A DNA stretch of 64,000 bases, taken from positions 19,534 to 83,533 of the forward strand of contig JAECUM010003702.1 in assembly GCA_016617855.1 (NCBI GenBank). Reading direction: 5' to 3'. This DNA comes from Megalonaias nervosa. Its lineage: Eukaryota > Mollusca > Bivalvia > Unionida > Unionidae. Shown here piece after piece: positions 46,784 through 59,250 of the stretch; position 1 is the stretch's first letter; the number at the start of each line of letters is the position of its first letter. The notes under the pieces were generated by a model. The model ran no database searches. It was given only the letters and a program-made list of their open reading frames with translations, and was not told the DNA's origin. Made by a program: the position numbers and the translations under genes.

Positions 46784-47401
46784 ATTTGAAGTTAGGTAAA
46801 ATCAGAGATTCTTTTTCCAAGAAAACCTTCTCGGTTTTAAAGTAATCATTATTATTTGGGCACAGTTTGCTGTCGTTTTTAAAGTCATATCTATTGTGGT
46901 TTGTATCGTTTGTGACGTAAGATAAAAGTATCTACAAAAGCGTATCTTTGTCCAATAGGACAAGTTATAAACTTGTACACACTTGTCTGGTCCACAAGAA
47001 TTGTTGAAGCGTCGACTGAATTTCACAGGTGATTTCTGGCACCTTCTCGAAGTTGTGTCACATGATTAAAAACTTTCTTTTCGTAAATCAAAGCCATATG
47101 CCCGAAGGTGCACAAACGATTATAATGCAACAGTGATCACCTTGCAGGAGAGAAATGGAGAGTTTTCACTAATTGGTCACAAAATTGTCCTCTTATCAAC
47201 GTTTCGTGTTGGTATTTTCGCACCAGAAATTAAGCTATAAGGCAAGAGTTTGGTTTATAAGATATCACAAATAAATGTCAAGGTTCTATTTTATACATGT
47301 ATTAAGTATTATCAAAATTACCCCATTTATAGCATATATAACTTTAAAAGTACAAGTAAATGATGCATGAAAGACGACAACAATAACAAAAACAACAAAC
47401 T
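45169..47401. other. Gene-free stretch with a GT microsatellite
   Basis: A GT run lies at 46,739-46,782. Otherwise no gene or repeat was recognised. Confidence 0.55.
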
Positions 47402-47570
47402 CAGATCAAGACACTGACTGACTGGTTCTCTACAAATGGTATGCAAGCAAACCCTCAGAAATTCTAAGCTATTATTCTTGGTAAAAACGCGCAAAAAGTA
47501 ACCAATTTCACTATAGAGAACCATGAAATACTATGCGAGGATTATGTGAAACTCCTTGGAGTAGATATTG
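47402..47570 (+). pseudogene. LINE reverse transcriptase fragment, 5' part
   Basis: The plus-strand frame has WFSTNGMQANPQKF, then AIILGKN and YVKLLGVDI, the palm-to-thumb region of Jockey/CR1-type LINE reverse transcriptases. A stop follows PQKF. It is cut at 47,570 by an insertion, and the frame resumes at about 48,377. Confidence 0.75.
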
Positions 47571-48376
47571 CTATGTTTATTTAATTTGCACTGTTTATTA
47601 GTGAATTAATAATTTTTTAAATTTATTTCATTATATGTTATTGTTAATGTAAAATTGTACGTTGGACTTGACCCTGTCCTAAATCAAATTCATTTTCTAC
47701 TTGACCTGAACTATTGATATTCTTTTTATATTCTGTAAACAAATAATAAATAACTAAAATAAGGACATTATACTTACCACATTTGATATTCTAAATATAA
47801 TTAAGATTTTATTTTGTAAATATTAGGAACTTTCTAGATGGTTATTTTCCATTAGGTAATAGTTTTGTTTTAGAATATGCTAATTGTGACCTTAAGTCAA
47901 ATAGAGGACTATATAATTTTGTTCTTCTAGAAATTATTCATTCGTGCTTTAAAATCTTAGCAGAATCAATTGTATTATTGTTGTGTCTAGAAATTCATTT
48001 GGGCTGGAATTTTTTATTCAAATTATTTATTAACTGGAAGAAGAGACTTCAATTTATAGTGAAATTTCAAATAAGAATATATTCATAGATTGTATTATTG
48101 TGATCCAATAAAGGACTGTTGGCACATTACCACTATACGGGCCACCACAGGTATATCAAAACTTCCAGCGTTGGATTTATTTTTGGATTTCCACTAAAGT
48201 TTAGTCAGAACTTTAATCATGAGGACATATGTCTGTAATTCTAGGATTATTTGGGATTAAATTCGCAACACCTTAAGTTCCATTGTTTTTATATTTTCAA
48301 TTTGTATTCTAGGGAAATAAATTATTTGTTGAATTTTACCAAGCATGTTGTTTTTCACTCTTTTCTAGTCGTAATA
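47571..48376 (+). mobile_element. Solo-LTR-like insertion in the LINE
   Basis: The 806-bp insert is flanked by ATATTG on both sides (47,565-47,570 and 48,377-48,382), and the LINE reading frame resumes after it. It is homologous along its length to 51,026-51,890: TTTATTTCATTACATGTTAT-like near the start, and CTAGGGAAATAAATTATTTTGTT-like near the end (trimmed motif CTAGGGAAATAAATTATT). Right-end similarity to the Gypsy LTR at 10,346 suggests an LTR origin. The terminal TG...CA is not clean. Confidence 0.65.
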
Positions 48377-48965
48377 ATATTGATTCTCAACTGAATTTAG
48401 CAACCACGTATCTAAGATCTGTCAAAAAATATCAAGAAAATTAAACGTCTTGCAACGTCTCAACCACTGTTTATCCACTAATACTACGCTTCTAATCTAC
48501 AAATGCTTTATTAGGTAAAATGTCAACTACTGCCATCTTATTTGGCATTTCTGTAGCAAAAATAACTCGGAGAAAATGGAAAATAAAGTTTGGGGCACTA
48601 AAACCGGTGTTTAATGATTTTACTAACTCACATGATTCTCTGCTAAGAAAAGCAAACCTTCATACTGTTCACATTATTAGATTAAGATATATGACCGCTG
48701 AAGTATGCAAATATACTTCACAAAAGAACTTAATTACTGGGGTAATCTGGTCACTTTCAAACGCTGCAAATATAATCTAAGAAAACAAAATCTGGCAATA
48801 GTACCAAGAGTAATGGCCACTAGGTATGGTAAGCTCTCTTTCAAATTTGATGCTTCCAGAGTTTGGAACTGCCTGCCAATGAACTAAGAACAATCTCTGA
48901 TTTCAAAGAAATCAACAGGCTGATTCAGACACAGGCCGGGCCGCACAGTAAATGTGCGTTATATC
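48377..48965 (+). pseudogene. LINE reverse transcriptase fragment, C-terminal part
   Basis: Broken plus-strand frames carry IKFGALKPVFNDFTNSHDSL, then RLRYMTAEV, LAIVPRVMATRYGKLSFKF and RVWNCLP, the conserved C-terminal tail of Jockey/CR1-like LINE polyproteins. Several frameshifts and stops are present. It continues the fragment at 47,402-47,570. Confidence 0.8.
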
Positions 48966-49452
48966 TACCTATTTAGCGGTCAAAAGCATTTAAGCTATAG
49001 CGTTACCTTGTTCATTGAGATAGTCAGACTTAAATCCTGCTACCACAGTGCCTATTTTAAGTAAGCATCTTCTTCTATTTAACTTTTAGCACGGTCACTT
49101 CTCCTGCAGTCGCTTTTCGTACTAAACGACACCTTTGGCCGCATGCGATACACTACTGTCTTGTCTTTTATTCAGCTGTAATTAATGACAATGTGCATAC
49201 TTTTAAACAATAAAAGTCATATGCCCTATTCACATTTTTAAGTGTACCCCTCTCTGTGATATATTACATGTGTTCGTGCATAAAAAATCGAGCATTTACA
49301 TGTTGTCTACTATTGTGTTGTAGCTTAATTTGATGTTGTACTATCTTCAGAGTTCATGCAGTCTTTAAAATATGTAATTCCATGAATTTACCAAAACTTT
49401 TCCAAGACCTTTCACCAATTTCAAGCGTGCCTATTGCGACCTATAATACATA

Positions 49453-49455
<3 letters not shown>

Positions 49456-49518
<63 letters not shown>
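49456..49518. repeat. TA microsatellite
   Basis: About 30 uninterrupted TA repeats. Confidence 0.97.
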
Positions 49519-49520
<2 letters not shown>

Positions 49521-51025
49521 AATAGACCTGAGGGCTCTAAAGCTGTAATATGATGGATGGGGAGGATGGGGGTTTTTTTTGGTCATAAATTTAACATGTT
49601 GCTCATGTCAATGAATATATACAAACTGCTGAAAGAATGAATTTGAACACTGTATGCAATATAAATGTATAGATCGCGACCTACCATGATATCTGTATTA
49701 AATTGTTCATGCTGTATGTCAAGTGTGATCGCCGGTCATGTGGTAATAAATGTCATCGATTTCAACCTCGCACATTGTTAAATACTCACAAAAGCTTCTG
49801 GAATCTTATTTTATATGAATTTCTCACACCCAGAAATATGTTTATCACACTTAAATTCACATCCAAATCATCATTTGAATAGCACTAAGCTCGATGACTC
49901 CAACAGCTGACATCACGAAAATACGTCTGCAGGCAAGATGGCCGACACTAGATCACATGACCGGTTTCACACAGTAAATTTGTCAAGTTCACATTTTAGA
50001 TTGCATTTCACTTGTTGATTGTAAATGCTGGTCTTCTTTTATGCAAGTATAAGTATGATTTGAATATTTAATAGTGTATTCTTAATATTTATGCTGGTCA
50101 GTATATTTTCAATGTTATCAGCGTTCATTGGTAGCTGTGTACTCTTCACCCAAGCTTAACAGTCTTGGTTACAACTTAAAAGTACGTTGACGTTTGACGG
50201 ACACGATATAATACGTAATGTTTATATATTTGCTAATGACAGAGTGTAAACGGACAAGTGATGATAGTTAAATTGTATATTAACCCTCAGTTTGTGTCGC
50301 TGGTTGTAGAGTATCTGTTCGGCACCATCTGACCTGTTCGGCGTCCCGGACAAGCAATGATTGGTTAAAATCACGTCACATGACTATTTTCCGAAGAGTA
50401 TAAATAAGAGCGCAATTCGAAATTCGGCAGATAACTGTCAACATTAGCGCCTCTATCAACATCTCTCCACCAAATAAAAAGAACACTGCATTGAGGTAGT
50501 TATAATTACAACTTTATTTAATGACATTAAGAAGCTCATAGATACTTATAAAAATAAGACAAGTCAATGAATTTTAACTTCTTTATTCTCAAAAACAGAC
50601 TGGAATTACATATATAGTACAACAATAGGAATCAATTCAATTCAAACAAATTCAATTCACAGCTATTCCTTCAAGCTTAATATGAAAGTAATATTGTGCC
50701 GCATAAATAAGCAGCTATCTCCCGCCACTCTAAGGAATTAGGGCTAACTTTCAAAATACTTACTCCGTGGCTCGTCCATTTCTTGCTGAATAATTACGTT
50801 AAAGTCATGAAGGCCAGCATATTATAGCATTTGTGTATTGCATATGTTACACGTAACCAAACACATGCATTCATGTTTTAGTCATATTTCTTTCATTAAG
50901 CATCTTACCACAATTTCATAGTCAAGAATAAAAAGATCCTGACTTTGAGCATTTCTTTAAATTTATTATTACATTTACACAAGTTAGCCCATACCCCCAT
51001 CAGTTACAATATATATATATAATTA
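49519..51025. other. Gene-free stretch with a possible promoter-like ATG
   Basis: No supported gene. At about 49,932-49,972 AAGATGGCCGAC (YY1-like) starts a short frame with a possible splice donor (ACA/GTAAAT). This is noted as a weak first-exon candidate only. Confidence 0.4.
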
Positions 51026-51890
51026 TGTATATGTAATTTAATTACTTCTGTGTTAGTTTCAAATTCTTTTTTATTTTATTTTTATTTCATTACATGTTAT
51101 TGTAATGATAACTTTAATCACTGGATTTGACATTTTTCCGGAAAATTCAGTTCAGTTCATTTTGACCTGATAAACAAGCATTAGTCGAAACATTGTATCT
51201 TTTGCTGACCTTGACTCAGGATCAGTAAGGCAGTTCCATGTAAACAACTTTTTTTTATATTTTTTAATCTTGTAGTAAGATTTATTCAGTAGAGTCGAAT
51301 CCGTACATGGCATACGTGATAGTCGGCATGTAATGTTTCTACGTCGCTTGCACGTGACCCTATCAGGTGATCCGTTCTGCGTAGTAGTTAGGCTTAAAAC
51401 ACGTCATTATAGTGATTTTTGCCAGTCTTGCACTTAACTTTCGGAGCTCAAAGGTGTTTTTTGTTGTGACCAGTTTGAGTTGAATTTTTTCTATTTTTCG
51501 GAATTAATAATTTATTTACCATGGAAACTACTAGTGCTCATTACAATTCTTGGACAAAGACATTTATTGGAAATTATTCGGAATTCCAACTGGAATATTA
51601 TTCTTGGTGATTCAACAAGGAACTGTTGACACATCAGGACAAAGCAGGTTATTAAAGACGTCATCGCCTTCCATCTTGGAACTTCATCGGGATTCGAACT
51701 GTGATTCACTTAGGACATTTTATTGATAGGACTTGCATTGATTAATTCTAGGATAATTTTGGATTAGCTTCATAGACCGTAAGTCCATTTTCTTATTTGT
51801 ACCTTGTTTTTCTAGGGAAATAAATTATTTTGTTAAATTTTACAAAGCTTGTTGGCTTCACTCTTTTTCTTTGTTACTTTTGTGTACAGA
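51026..51890 (+). mobile_element. LTR-like repeat, second copy
   Basis: Homologous to the insertion at 47,571-48,376, with the same landmarks in order and ending TTTTTCTTTGTTAC. No matching partner LTR or internal pol is nearby, so it is probably a solo LTR. Confidence 0.6.
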
Positions 51891-51906
51891 ACCTAGACAC
51901 GTAACA

Positions 51907-51908
<2 letters not shown>

Positions 51909-51985
<77 letters not shown>
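51909..51985. repeat. TA microsatellite
   Basis: Two TA runs separated by AACA. Confidence 0.97.
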
Positions 51986-51987
<2 letters not shown>

Positions 51988-53290
51988 AACCCAAAAACAT
52001 TTTTCAGCTGGCTTTGGGCTTACTTCAGGTCATTCTCTTTTCAGTGCCGTGAGCATGATGATTTTGAATGGCAGTAAGCTCCCTTTATGTAGTCTAACTG
52101 TGAAGTTTTAGGGGAACGTACTCTAACAAATCCATTATTGACGTTAGGTATGTTGGTAAAACTTTTGCATTGGTGAACCAAAACGTGACCAGATAATGAG
52201 AAATAACTAAATTCCATGACTTTTTCAAAACGTTGAAAGACTTATGGAAATTTCATAACTTTTCAAGGATACTGAAATGCTTTTCTGTAATGTACAAAAT
52301 TTTCCAGGATTTCCATGACTGCAGGAACTGTGTGTCTCTTATCTACTTCTCTATTGCCTTTTAATCTGCTGTTGCACTATCTTTTATCTAATATTGCACT
52401 GTCTTTTAATCTGATGTTACGACTGGCACTGTAATGTTTACATGGTACTATTACACTATAAACATGTACTATCTGTGTACCTGTCTGTTGAATTATGAAA
52501 AACTATTGTTATGTTGGTAAAATATCTTGCACAGAACTAGTGTTTATGTGTTTTCTAAATGATGTTAAATAAAATTTCTTGTATCTTGTATCTCACTTAT
52601 CATGTCTACTAAAACTATTTGCCTGCTTTTGCGCTGTGACGTTAAAACATTGTCAAACAAGAAGTATATTTTTGACATCTGCTAAAAGAAACTTATGTTG
52701 ACGGTAAATTCAAAAGAATAAGGGATCGTAGCCAGTTATCTTCCCTTAAACCGATAGGTGGCAGCATGGAACAAAACGGTCCAAGATTATTAACGTTATA
52801 TATTTCCGGCTTAACAAACAAGCAATAAAAAGATAGCATTTTCATCTTGCTTTACAAAATGTCTCAATCGAATGGAATATGGACGTTATCGTCGGTGAGA
52901 GAGGATTTAAAAAAGACGAGGAGCTAAGTTATCTGGGCGAGAAAAGGAGTTAATCGATAGGTAATTAAATATAAGGCATTATCGGTGATATTTTAGTCGC
53001 AAAGGAAATTCACATTGTCTCGTATCTGCATAAAAATTAAATACTTATTTCCACACAATTAACTCTGTGATTCTTTTCTGAAATATTTTTCAACAGATTC
53101 ATATCCCTAAAATCATGGACGATTCAGCAATCTATTCTGAATAATTCTTTAGATAGTTACTTGGTGGCGTAGTTTAGGAACGATTTTAGCTGCTTGGAAA
53201 TATACAAGATTCTCGTTCTCGTTGAATATTTTTTATGTTAAACATATATTTGATGTATTATTAAGGTAATATCATATCTGCATTATATAC

Positions 53291-53337
<47 letters not shown>

Positions 53338-53620
53338 CAGCTGTGTGTTTTGTGTGTGCGTGTGTGTGCAGTGATATATGTCAGAACTGCTAGAAGTGAA
53401 ATGATCTGTTTTCATTTTATTATGACAACCTATACATAAAATATTACTTGGAAGGAACAAAGGGAGAGAATTGTCATGGTCCAAATAAAGTTGTATTGTT
53501 CTTGGTGTGTTAAATTCAGTTTTGCAATGACAGTTTGCAGTAAGATTTAGAACATTGCATTGGATTGTGTCGCAATAAAACATATGTTATAATATTTTCA
53601 AAGGGGATTGTTTCTGATTA

Positions 53621-53668
<48 letters not shown>

Positions 53669-54470
53669 CTGTTCCTTTTTTAATGATTTATTAATACGAG
53701 TCCTGACCCTTTTCGTAGAGGTAGTTATTATAAATTCGTACCATGTTTATCTACCTCTTTGTGACCATATATTTAACTTTTGTTGACCAAATAAAAGCAA
53801 TTATTTTGTTTTAGTTTAAAGTTTAAGTACGAAACTGTTCTTTTACAGTTATTTTGCATAAATTAATTGTCTTATACTGAGTAAACAAAAATAATAAGAC
53901 AATAAGTTGTACATTTTGTATTTACTTGTCTAGTTCTTTCTTCATGTATTTAACTAGAAAATGCAGCATTCCATTTGTAACTATTGTTTAAGAGATTTTC
54001 ATTAGGCCACACTGATTAAGCGGTTTTATTAAAGCCACACTAATCAACTGATAAGAAAATGAGGTTAGTAGTATTAAGATTTTATATATAATAAGTTGGC
54101 ACTCAAGGCTGCAACATAAGGACAGCAAAAGTGGCAAGATATACTATTTTAACTAAACAGAAGACAAACGGCAATTTTAGTGTCTTGTAGTGCTAATATA
54201 GTATATATTTTGATACACCTAAAAATGAAATAATGCAATATTACTTTTTACTGATACGTGTATTATTGTAGTTTTTACAATTATTTATCGCTCGATTGTT
54301 CAACAATAGATTATTCTGGCTAATGATAAACGCCGAGGATGACCAAATACCGGGACCAGGTTTTTCTGTGGCTCCACCTGTGGAAAGAGAACTGGCTACG
54401 ATCTCTAGGTGTAGTCCCAAAATTTTGAGTACTTCCAGTACTTTGATTTTGAACTGTTTCTGCAAGACAT
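51986..54470. other. Gene-free stretch upstream of the WFS1 candidate
   Basis: Contains a TGTATCTTGTATC-type end near 52,580 that resembles a LINE 3' end, a GA run (53,293-53,332) and a CA run (53,622-53,667). No gene recognised. Confidence 0.5.
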
Positions 54471-54475
54471 GATTT

Positions 54476-54497
54476 GTCACGTGACTTGTCACGTGAC
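54476..54497. promoter_or_regulatory. Two CLEAR/E-box palindromes GTCACGTGAC
   Basis: Identical 10-bp palindromes at 54,476-54,485 and 54,488-54,497, 12 bp apart start to start, followed by a half-like ATGTCAC. GTCACGTGAC is the CLEAR consensus bound by TFEB/MITF-family bHLH-Zip factors. They end 14 bp before the candidate start codon, so transcription must start very close by. Confidence 0.6.
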
Positions 54498-54511
54498 ATG
54501 TCACCTACGAA

Positions 54512-54569
54512 ATGGCGGAGGAGCAGAAGTCAAAAACTTTAACAGACGAACCGAAAGTATCAGAAGAAA
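54512..54569 (+). CDS. WFS1: Candidate first coding exon of wolframin
   Basis: ATG 54,512 in the context CGAAATGGCGG (G at -3, G at +4, and a YY1-like core) opens a 19-codon hydrophilic stretch beginning MAEEQKSKTLTDEPK. It ends at a good donor, AAA/GTAAGC, at 54,569/54,570, leaving one base of the next codon. The Sel1 exon at 62,221 accepts the same phase, so direct splicing keeps the frame and places a short acidic N-terminus before the Sel1-like region, as in animal wolframins. Intermediate exons cannot be excluded. The link to WFS1 is inference from strand, phase and promoter-like context. Confidence 0.5.
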
Positions 54570-55013
54570 GTAAGCTTGCTGTTTAACAAATGCAGTAGAC
54601 TATTCTCGCCGTATTTTTTTGCAAACATGTTAAAAAATGAACGTCAACAGTTCCAGGAATACAGTCCTTTTCTACATTTAGTCCCACTGGACGGATGCAA
54701 TTAAATTTGAGCGTTTTTGAAGTCATCAAATTTGGCCCACTATAGTACTTACCGTCGCGTTTTCGCAAATGTTCAACATTCAGATTGATACGCCTGATTG
54801 TGTTTCAAACATAAGTTCGTTTATTTTACAAAGAATGTATATAAAATCTCAATGAAATATTTATTTTGTTTTCTTCTGAGCATGTTTCTATTCGGTGACC
54901 CCGCCCCAGTAAGTTTGTGCAATGTCGTTTCTTTTGACGAACGTAGCAGGACTGTTCTGTATGAACCGCTCATTTAATTTGTGGTGGTGGTGTTGGTGGT
55001 TGTGTAGAGGGCT

Positions 55014-55118
55014 GCCGGAGTAGGCCGATAAATCAGCCCGTCACCCGTGATGATATTGATAACCCCAACATCAATATCATCACGGGTGAAGGGCTGATTT
55101 ATCGGCCTACAGCCGGAG
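55014..55118. mobile_element. Foldback element with 40-bp arms and flanking GCCGGAG repeats
   Basis: Left arm 55,021-55,060 (TAGGCCGATAAATCAGCCC...) and right arm 55,070-55,109 are reverse complements with one mismatch, around the 9-base loop AACCCCAAC. GCCGGAG occurs directly before the left arm (55,014-55,020) and 2 bp after the right arm (55,112-55,118). It looks like a tiny foldback MITE with a 7-bp target duplication. A structured RNA hairpin in WFS1 intron 1 is the alternative. Confidence 0.75.
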
Positions 55119-55369
55119 ATGTTCTTTTTTCACCCAAATCATAACAAAAGTTTTACTAACGAGTAGGTTCCAGTCTAATATAACGTATATCGGGGTATTA
55201 TCGGACGAATATTAAATGGAATGCAGTAATGAGACTTATCTATATAAGTTTTTCTTGCCACATGGAATTAACGCTAGCAAATAACCTCGATTACTATTTT
55301 GCAGCCTCCATTTTGAACATTACATGTATCACGTGATCATTCTGGGTCATGCAAAATAGAGGCTGAATA

Positions 55370-55841
55370 CGGGGTACAATCGGACACCTCCGGGTATTCT
55401 CGGACATTTATTTGTATTTTCAAAAAAGTAGTTTAAACCCTTACATATGTAATTTAATCAAGCACATGAAATAAATTAAACAAGACAATGTAAATATTCA
55501 ATATGTAGGTTATATTTATCATGATTGTTACTGCCTGTATAAAAATTGCATAATGGTGTTTCAAATATGTTCAAATGAACTCTCTAAGAAAAAGTTTCAC
55601 AGTTATTGCTGCTGTCAACACTGTCAGAAAGGGGAGTAATATTTTGTTTTCCACTAACCCAAGCACAACAAAAGAAATCACATCATTTAAGCTTCAAGAT
55701 AATATTTTTTTTTTACATTACTGGTCCATGAATTATCAAGCTAGGGATTGTTATAATCATTTCATCTTAATATATAATGTGTATTACACTCTTGATGAAA
55801 TGTGATGAGACAGCTGAAACTTTTTAAAATGAAATATATAC

Positions 55842-55887
<46 letters not shown>

Positions 55888-56393
55888 GAAACAAGTTGGT
55901 GAAAAGATTTTATTTTATTTTAAGTGATGAGGGTTAATGTAGATTATTGACATATTTGATTCTTAATTAGTCAATAAATTAATTAATCACATGTTATCAA
56001 TGCTGTTTTTCTGGGAATACCAACTGAATAATCTACAATATCAGTTGAAGTAGTTTTTGTCTTCTTTACAAGCTTAATTTATTTGAAATATTAACCAACT
56101 AGTTGTACTTCATAACCTGCTACATGTATATATTTTTTTTCTCCGGGAATGCAAATAATACAGTTTTGGAAGTAACTATTTGAATACCAGAAGTGCTGCA
56201 AAAGTCACTCGTTTTGTACAAAATAAATTTTTCACCTTTTTAAACCAGAGCATAGTCGTATTAAAAAATAATGGACGGGATGAAGTTGGATGTTACATAT
56301 GTTAATATATTTATATGTTACTACTTGGTGTTAAATAGTTTTACTAATTTTTATTGCTTTGTCCGATAATACACGTTGACCGGTAATACCCCG
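55370..56393. mobile_element. 1-kb DNA-transposon-like unit with CGGGGTA...TACCCCG ends
   Basis: Left end CGGGGTACAATCGGACA, then CGGGTATTCTCGGACA. The right end is the inverse arrangement, GTCCGATAATACACGTTGAC followed by CGGTAATACCCCG. Flanks share AAT. No transposase motif in the interior, which holds an AAT run (55,846-55,887). A further copy of the end motif (CGGGGTATTATCGGAC) lies at 55,191. Superfamily not assigned. Confidence 0.55.
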
Positions 56394-58353
56394 AATGACA
56401 TTAGGTCTGTAAAACAAAAGCGTCTTCTTGTTTCAAGCAGAAATTTAGCAGAGATCTGAAAATACTTCCAAGAATTGCTGAAAATTGTAAACAGTTGCAA
56501 AGCTAAAACAAGTGGCATGCATAGGGTAAATGGCGCATGGGACGACGATGATGGCCCAAAAAGGTTTTGGCTCCCCAAGACCTCTGGCTTCTGGGGCAGC
56601 TGCCTGGTCCCGACCCCCCACTATTATAGTACACCTCTGGCTAAAATGTAAAACATAAAAATCAAATATTTTTTTCAAAACTATTTTTTTAATTGGATAC
56701 ATCATTGTTTACATAAAAAGCATCAATAATAGTCCATAAATTACAATATGAATGCCCCCATGTGAATATGGCAATAACATATTGGTCTTGCTACAGCAGC
56801 TGATGAATGAGGGGAAATATCAAAGTTATTTATCTGTTAAATATCTGTAGACCCCCCCCCCCAAACAAACAAAAAAAACCAAACCAGAAATAAAAACAAA
56901 GTCAGGCATTAACTACAGTGAAAAAAGAAGAGAATTTACCAGTATTTGAACATTTCTGTTATATTATGTGTTCATTTTTTAAAAAAAAGGAGCTATTCCA
57001 TTGTTTAGCTTTACTACCAGTCTTGGTTGAAAATGAGTTTTGACGAAAACCGAAGCCATAGCCTGGAATACTGTATTATTGCAGTACTTAATGTTTTTAT
57101 CAGTAGATATTGAAACTGTTTTGCTATTGCTGCATGGTTACAATTTGTCAAGTTTCTATGGCTTTCCCTGTATCGATTCCAATAAAAAAATCTCTGTCAA
57201 TCGAAGTGCATCAACTTATATAAAACAGCATATGGTGGATGACCCAGATTAACGCACCATGGGGGAACAGCTTATCATGGTATTTGTCTAACTTAGCTAT
57301 GGTAGCATGCACATATTACAATAAACATAAATTGCAACTTATCTGTAAGAAGGAATGTCCATGCTTGCACTGGCTGAATATTTCCACAAAAACGAAAGGG
57401 TCCAATGATTAAATTGAACACACAAATGTACTCCATGAATAACAACATTACAAATTTAAAAAAGTATTATTTAACGTTTTATGAATTTGAAGTGCAAATT
57501 GGGCAAAGAAATATAAATATATAAAAGAATCTATTATTGATATTATTATTATTATTGAAATATCACTGATTTAAAACAAGTTCAATTCTTGTTTTTCTAT
57601 TTATGTATGATAAGTATAATCATGAGCAATGTTTTGTCAATTTTGGTTCATATTGGCTACCATGGAATGAAATTCCAAGCTTATCCTTATCAGGACATGT
57701 ACATTACCATCAGTATATGACCTTTAATCATCCAACAGCAGACGATACACTTGAGTATATTTCATAATCAAAGACAATGCAGGTATAGTAAGTTTTACTG
57801 GAATTGTGTGTATGATGATCAATGGAACTGCATGATCTTTTCAAAAAATGATGTTCATTGTTTTTCAATGTTGACTTACCAAAATGTTGACATTTTGGAG
57901 GAAATGGTGTTATGACAGATTTGTATCCTTACTGGCTACAGATGTACATCTGTAAAACAACCGCTAGACGAAGTGTGTTCAAAATTAATCAGGAAATCCT
58001 GTTTGCCGTAATAATATAGAGCCTGTGTTAATATAGTGTTGGAGTTTACAGCCAGTTTTGTGCTGGTGTGCTGTATAATTCAACCCATTCAGTCAGTATT
58101 TCTCTCTTAATAACTTCACTTAGTGAATTGTTACATCAGAAGGAAATAGGTGATCATTTTCATTCCAGTCATGAATAGTATCCCAAAAATTACATAAATA
58201 AGCATATTAATATCATTTATATTAAAAGTTATCCCATTCCTGTCACATGCATTGTAGTTATTTTTTTTTCCTTAAATCAGAGCAAATATTATTTTAGCAA
58301 GCTAATTGAAAGTAATTTTTTGGTATTGAAAAATGCCTGCCTCTTCCAAAAGA

Positions 58354-58354
<1 letters not shown>
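56394..58354. other. Intronic gene-free stretch
   Basis: Lies between the two candidate WFS1 exons. Contains a C-run near 56,851 and no supported gene. Confidence 0.5.

Positions 58355-58401
<47 letters not shown>
58355..58401. repeat. TA microsatellite
   Basis: Uninterrupted TA run in the first WFS1 intron. Confidence 0.95.
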
Positions 58402-58403
<2 letters not shown>

Positions 58404-58419
58404 AAGATTCCTTCCCTCG

Positions 58420-58870
58420 GCAGTTTTGGAAGCACCATTGAAAGTTTGAAAGGCATGGGGCAAATTTCTTTTTTCTACAACTCTTTCATTGTAGATAAAA
58501 TTAACATTATTGTACCTCATTTCACTCACCTGGATTCATATTTAGTTTGATCACTGTTAGGAAATAAAATTATGTAGCATTATATTTTTATTAAAACTAT
58601 GTGCTGTTTGAGGCAGTCAGCTGATTAATATGCTTCTCTGTGCTCTGGAAATGTATTTGAAATAACACAAATTACTTGATGTCCTTGTAATGCAGAAATG
58701 AATTTTCATATTGTATGTATTTAGTATTTTTAGATACTTGTTAAATTTTAAAGTGTCAAAAAAAAAAAAAAAGTTGTTTGGATCTTTTTTTTGTAATTTA
58801 CCTCAGAAGTGTAGGAAGTGAAAATAGCCATGCATAACTATCAGTCTTCTATGAGATGCACAGAAAAAAT
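58420..58870. repeat. Duplicated intronic block, copy 1
   Basis: Shares with 60,020-60,450, in the same order, GGAGCACCATTGAAAG-like, TTTGATCACTGTTAG, TGCTCTGGAAATG-like, TGTCCTTGTAATGCAGAAAT, TTGGATCTTTTTTT and AATTTACCTCAGAAGT blocks. Confidence 0.8.
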
Positions 58871-59250
58871 AAGACCTTACAGCTGTGTACTTGTAAATCC
58901 AAGACAAATGCATCATTCCAATATCCAGATAAAGAAAATTGTGCATTCTTTAAACTTACCATTGGATATATACATTCTTCTTTTCATAACATTGATTACT
59001 AGTGCAGAAAATTACCTTTTCTTAAAATGTTGAACCCTGTGAAAAAATGTGAAACTCAGAGATGTTGCTTGTTTGAGTTTAAGTTCTGACCTTGTTTATG
59101 AGCTTAGAAGGTTCTGGAAGAGAACTTGCTCATGAGTTAGTGGGATTTTACCATAAAATCAATTGCTTCATAGGTCAAATGAAGTTAGTATATGAACAGA
59201 TTTGGTAAAGAATTATTCGTTCCTGTTTCATGATCAGTCAGTAGAATTAT

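Noticed and set aside
53272..53786. Two open frames over GA and CA microsatellites
   Set aside because: Ser/Leu and His/Thr repeats from dinucleotide runs. No domain.
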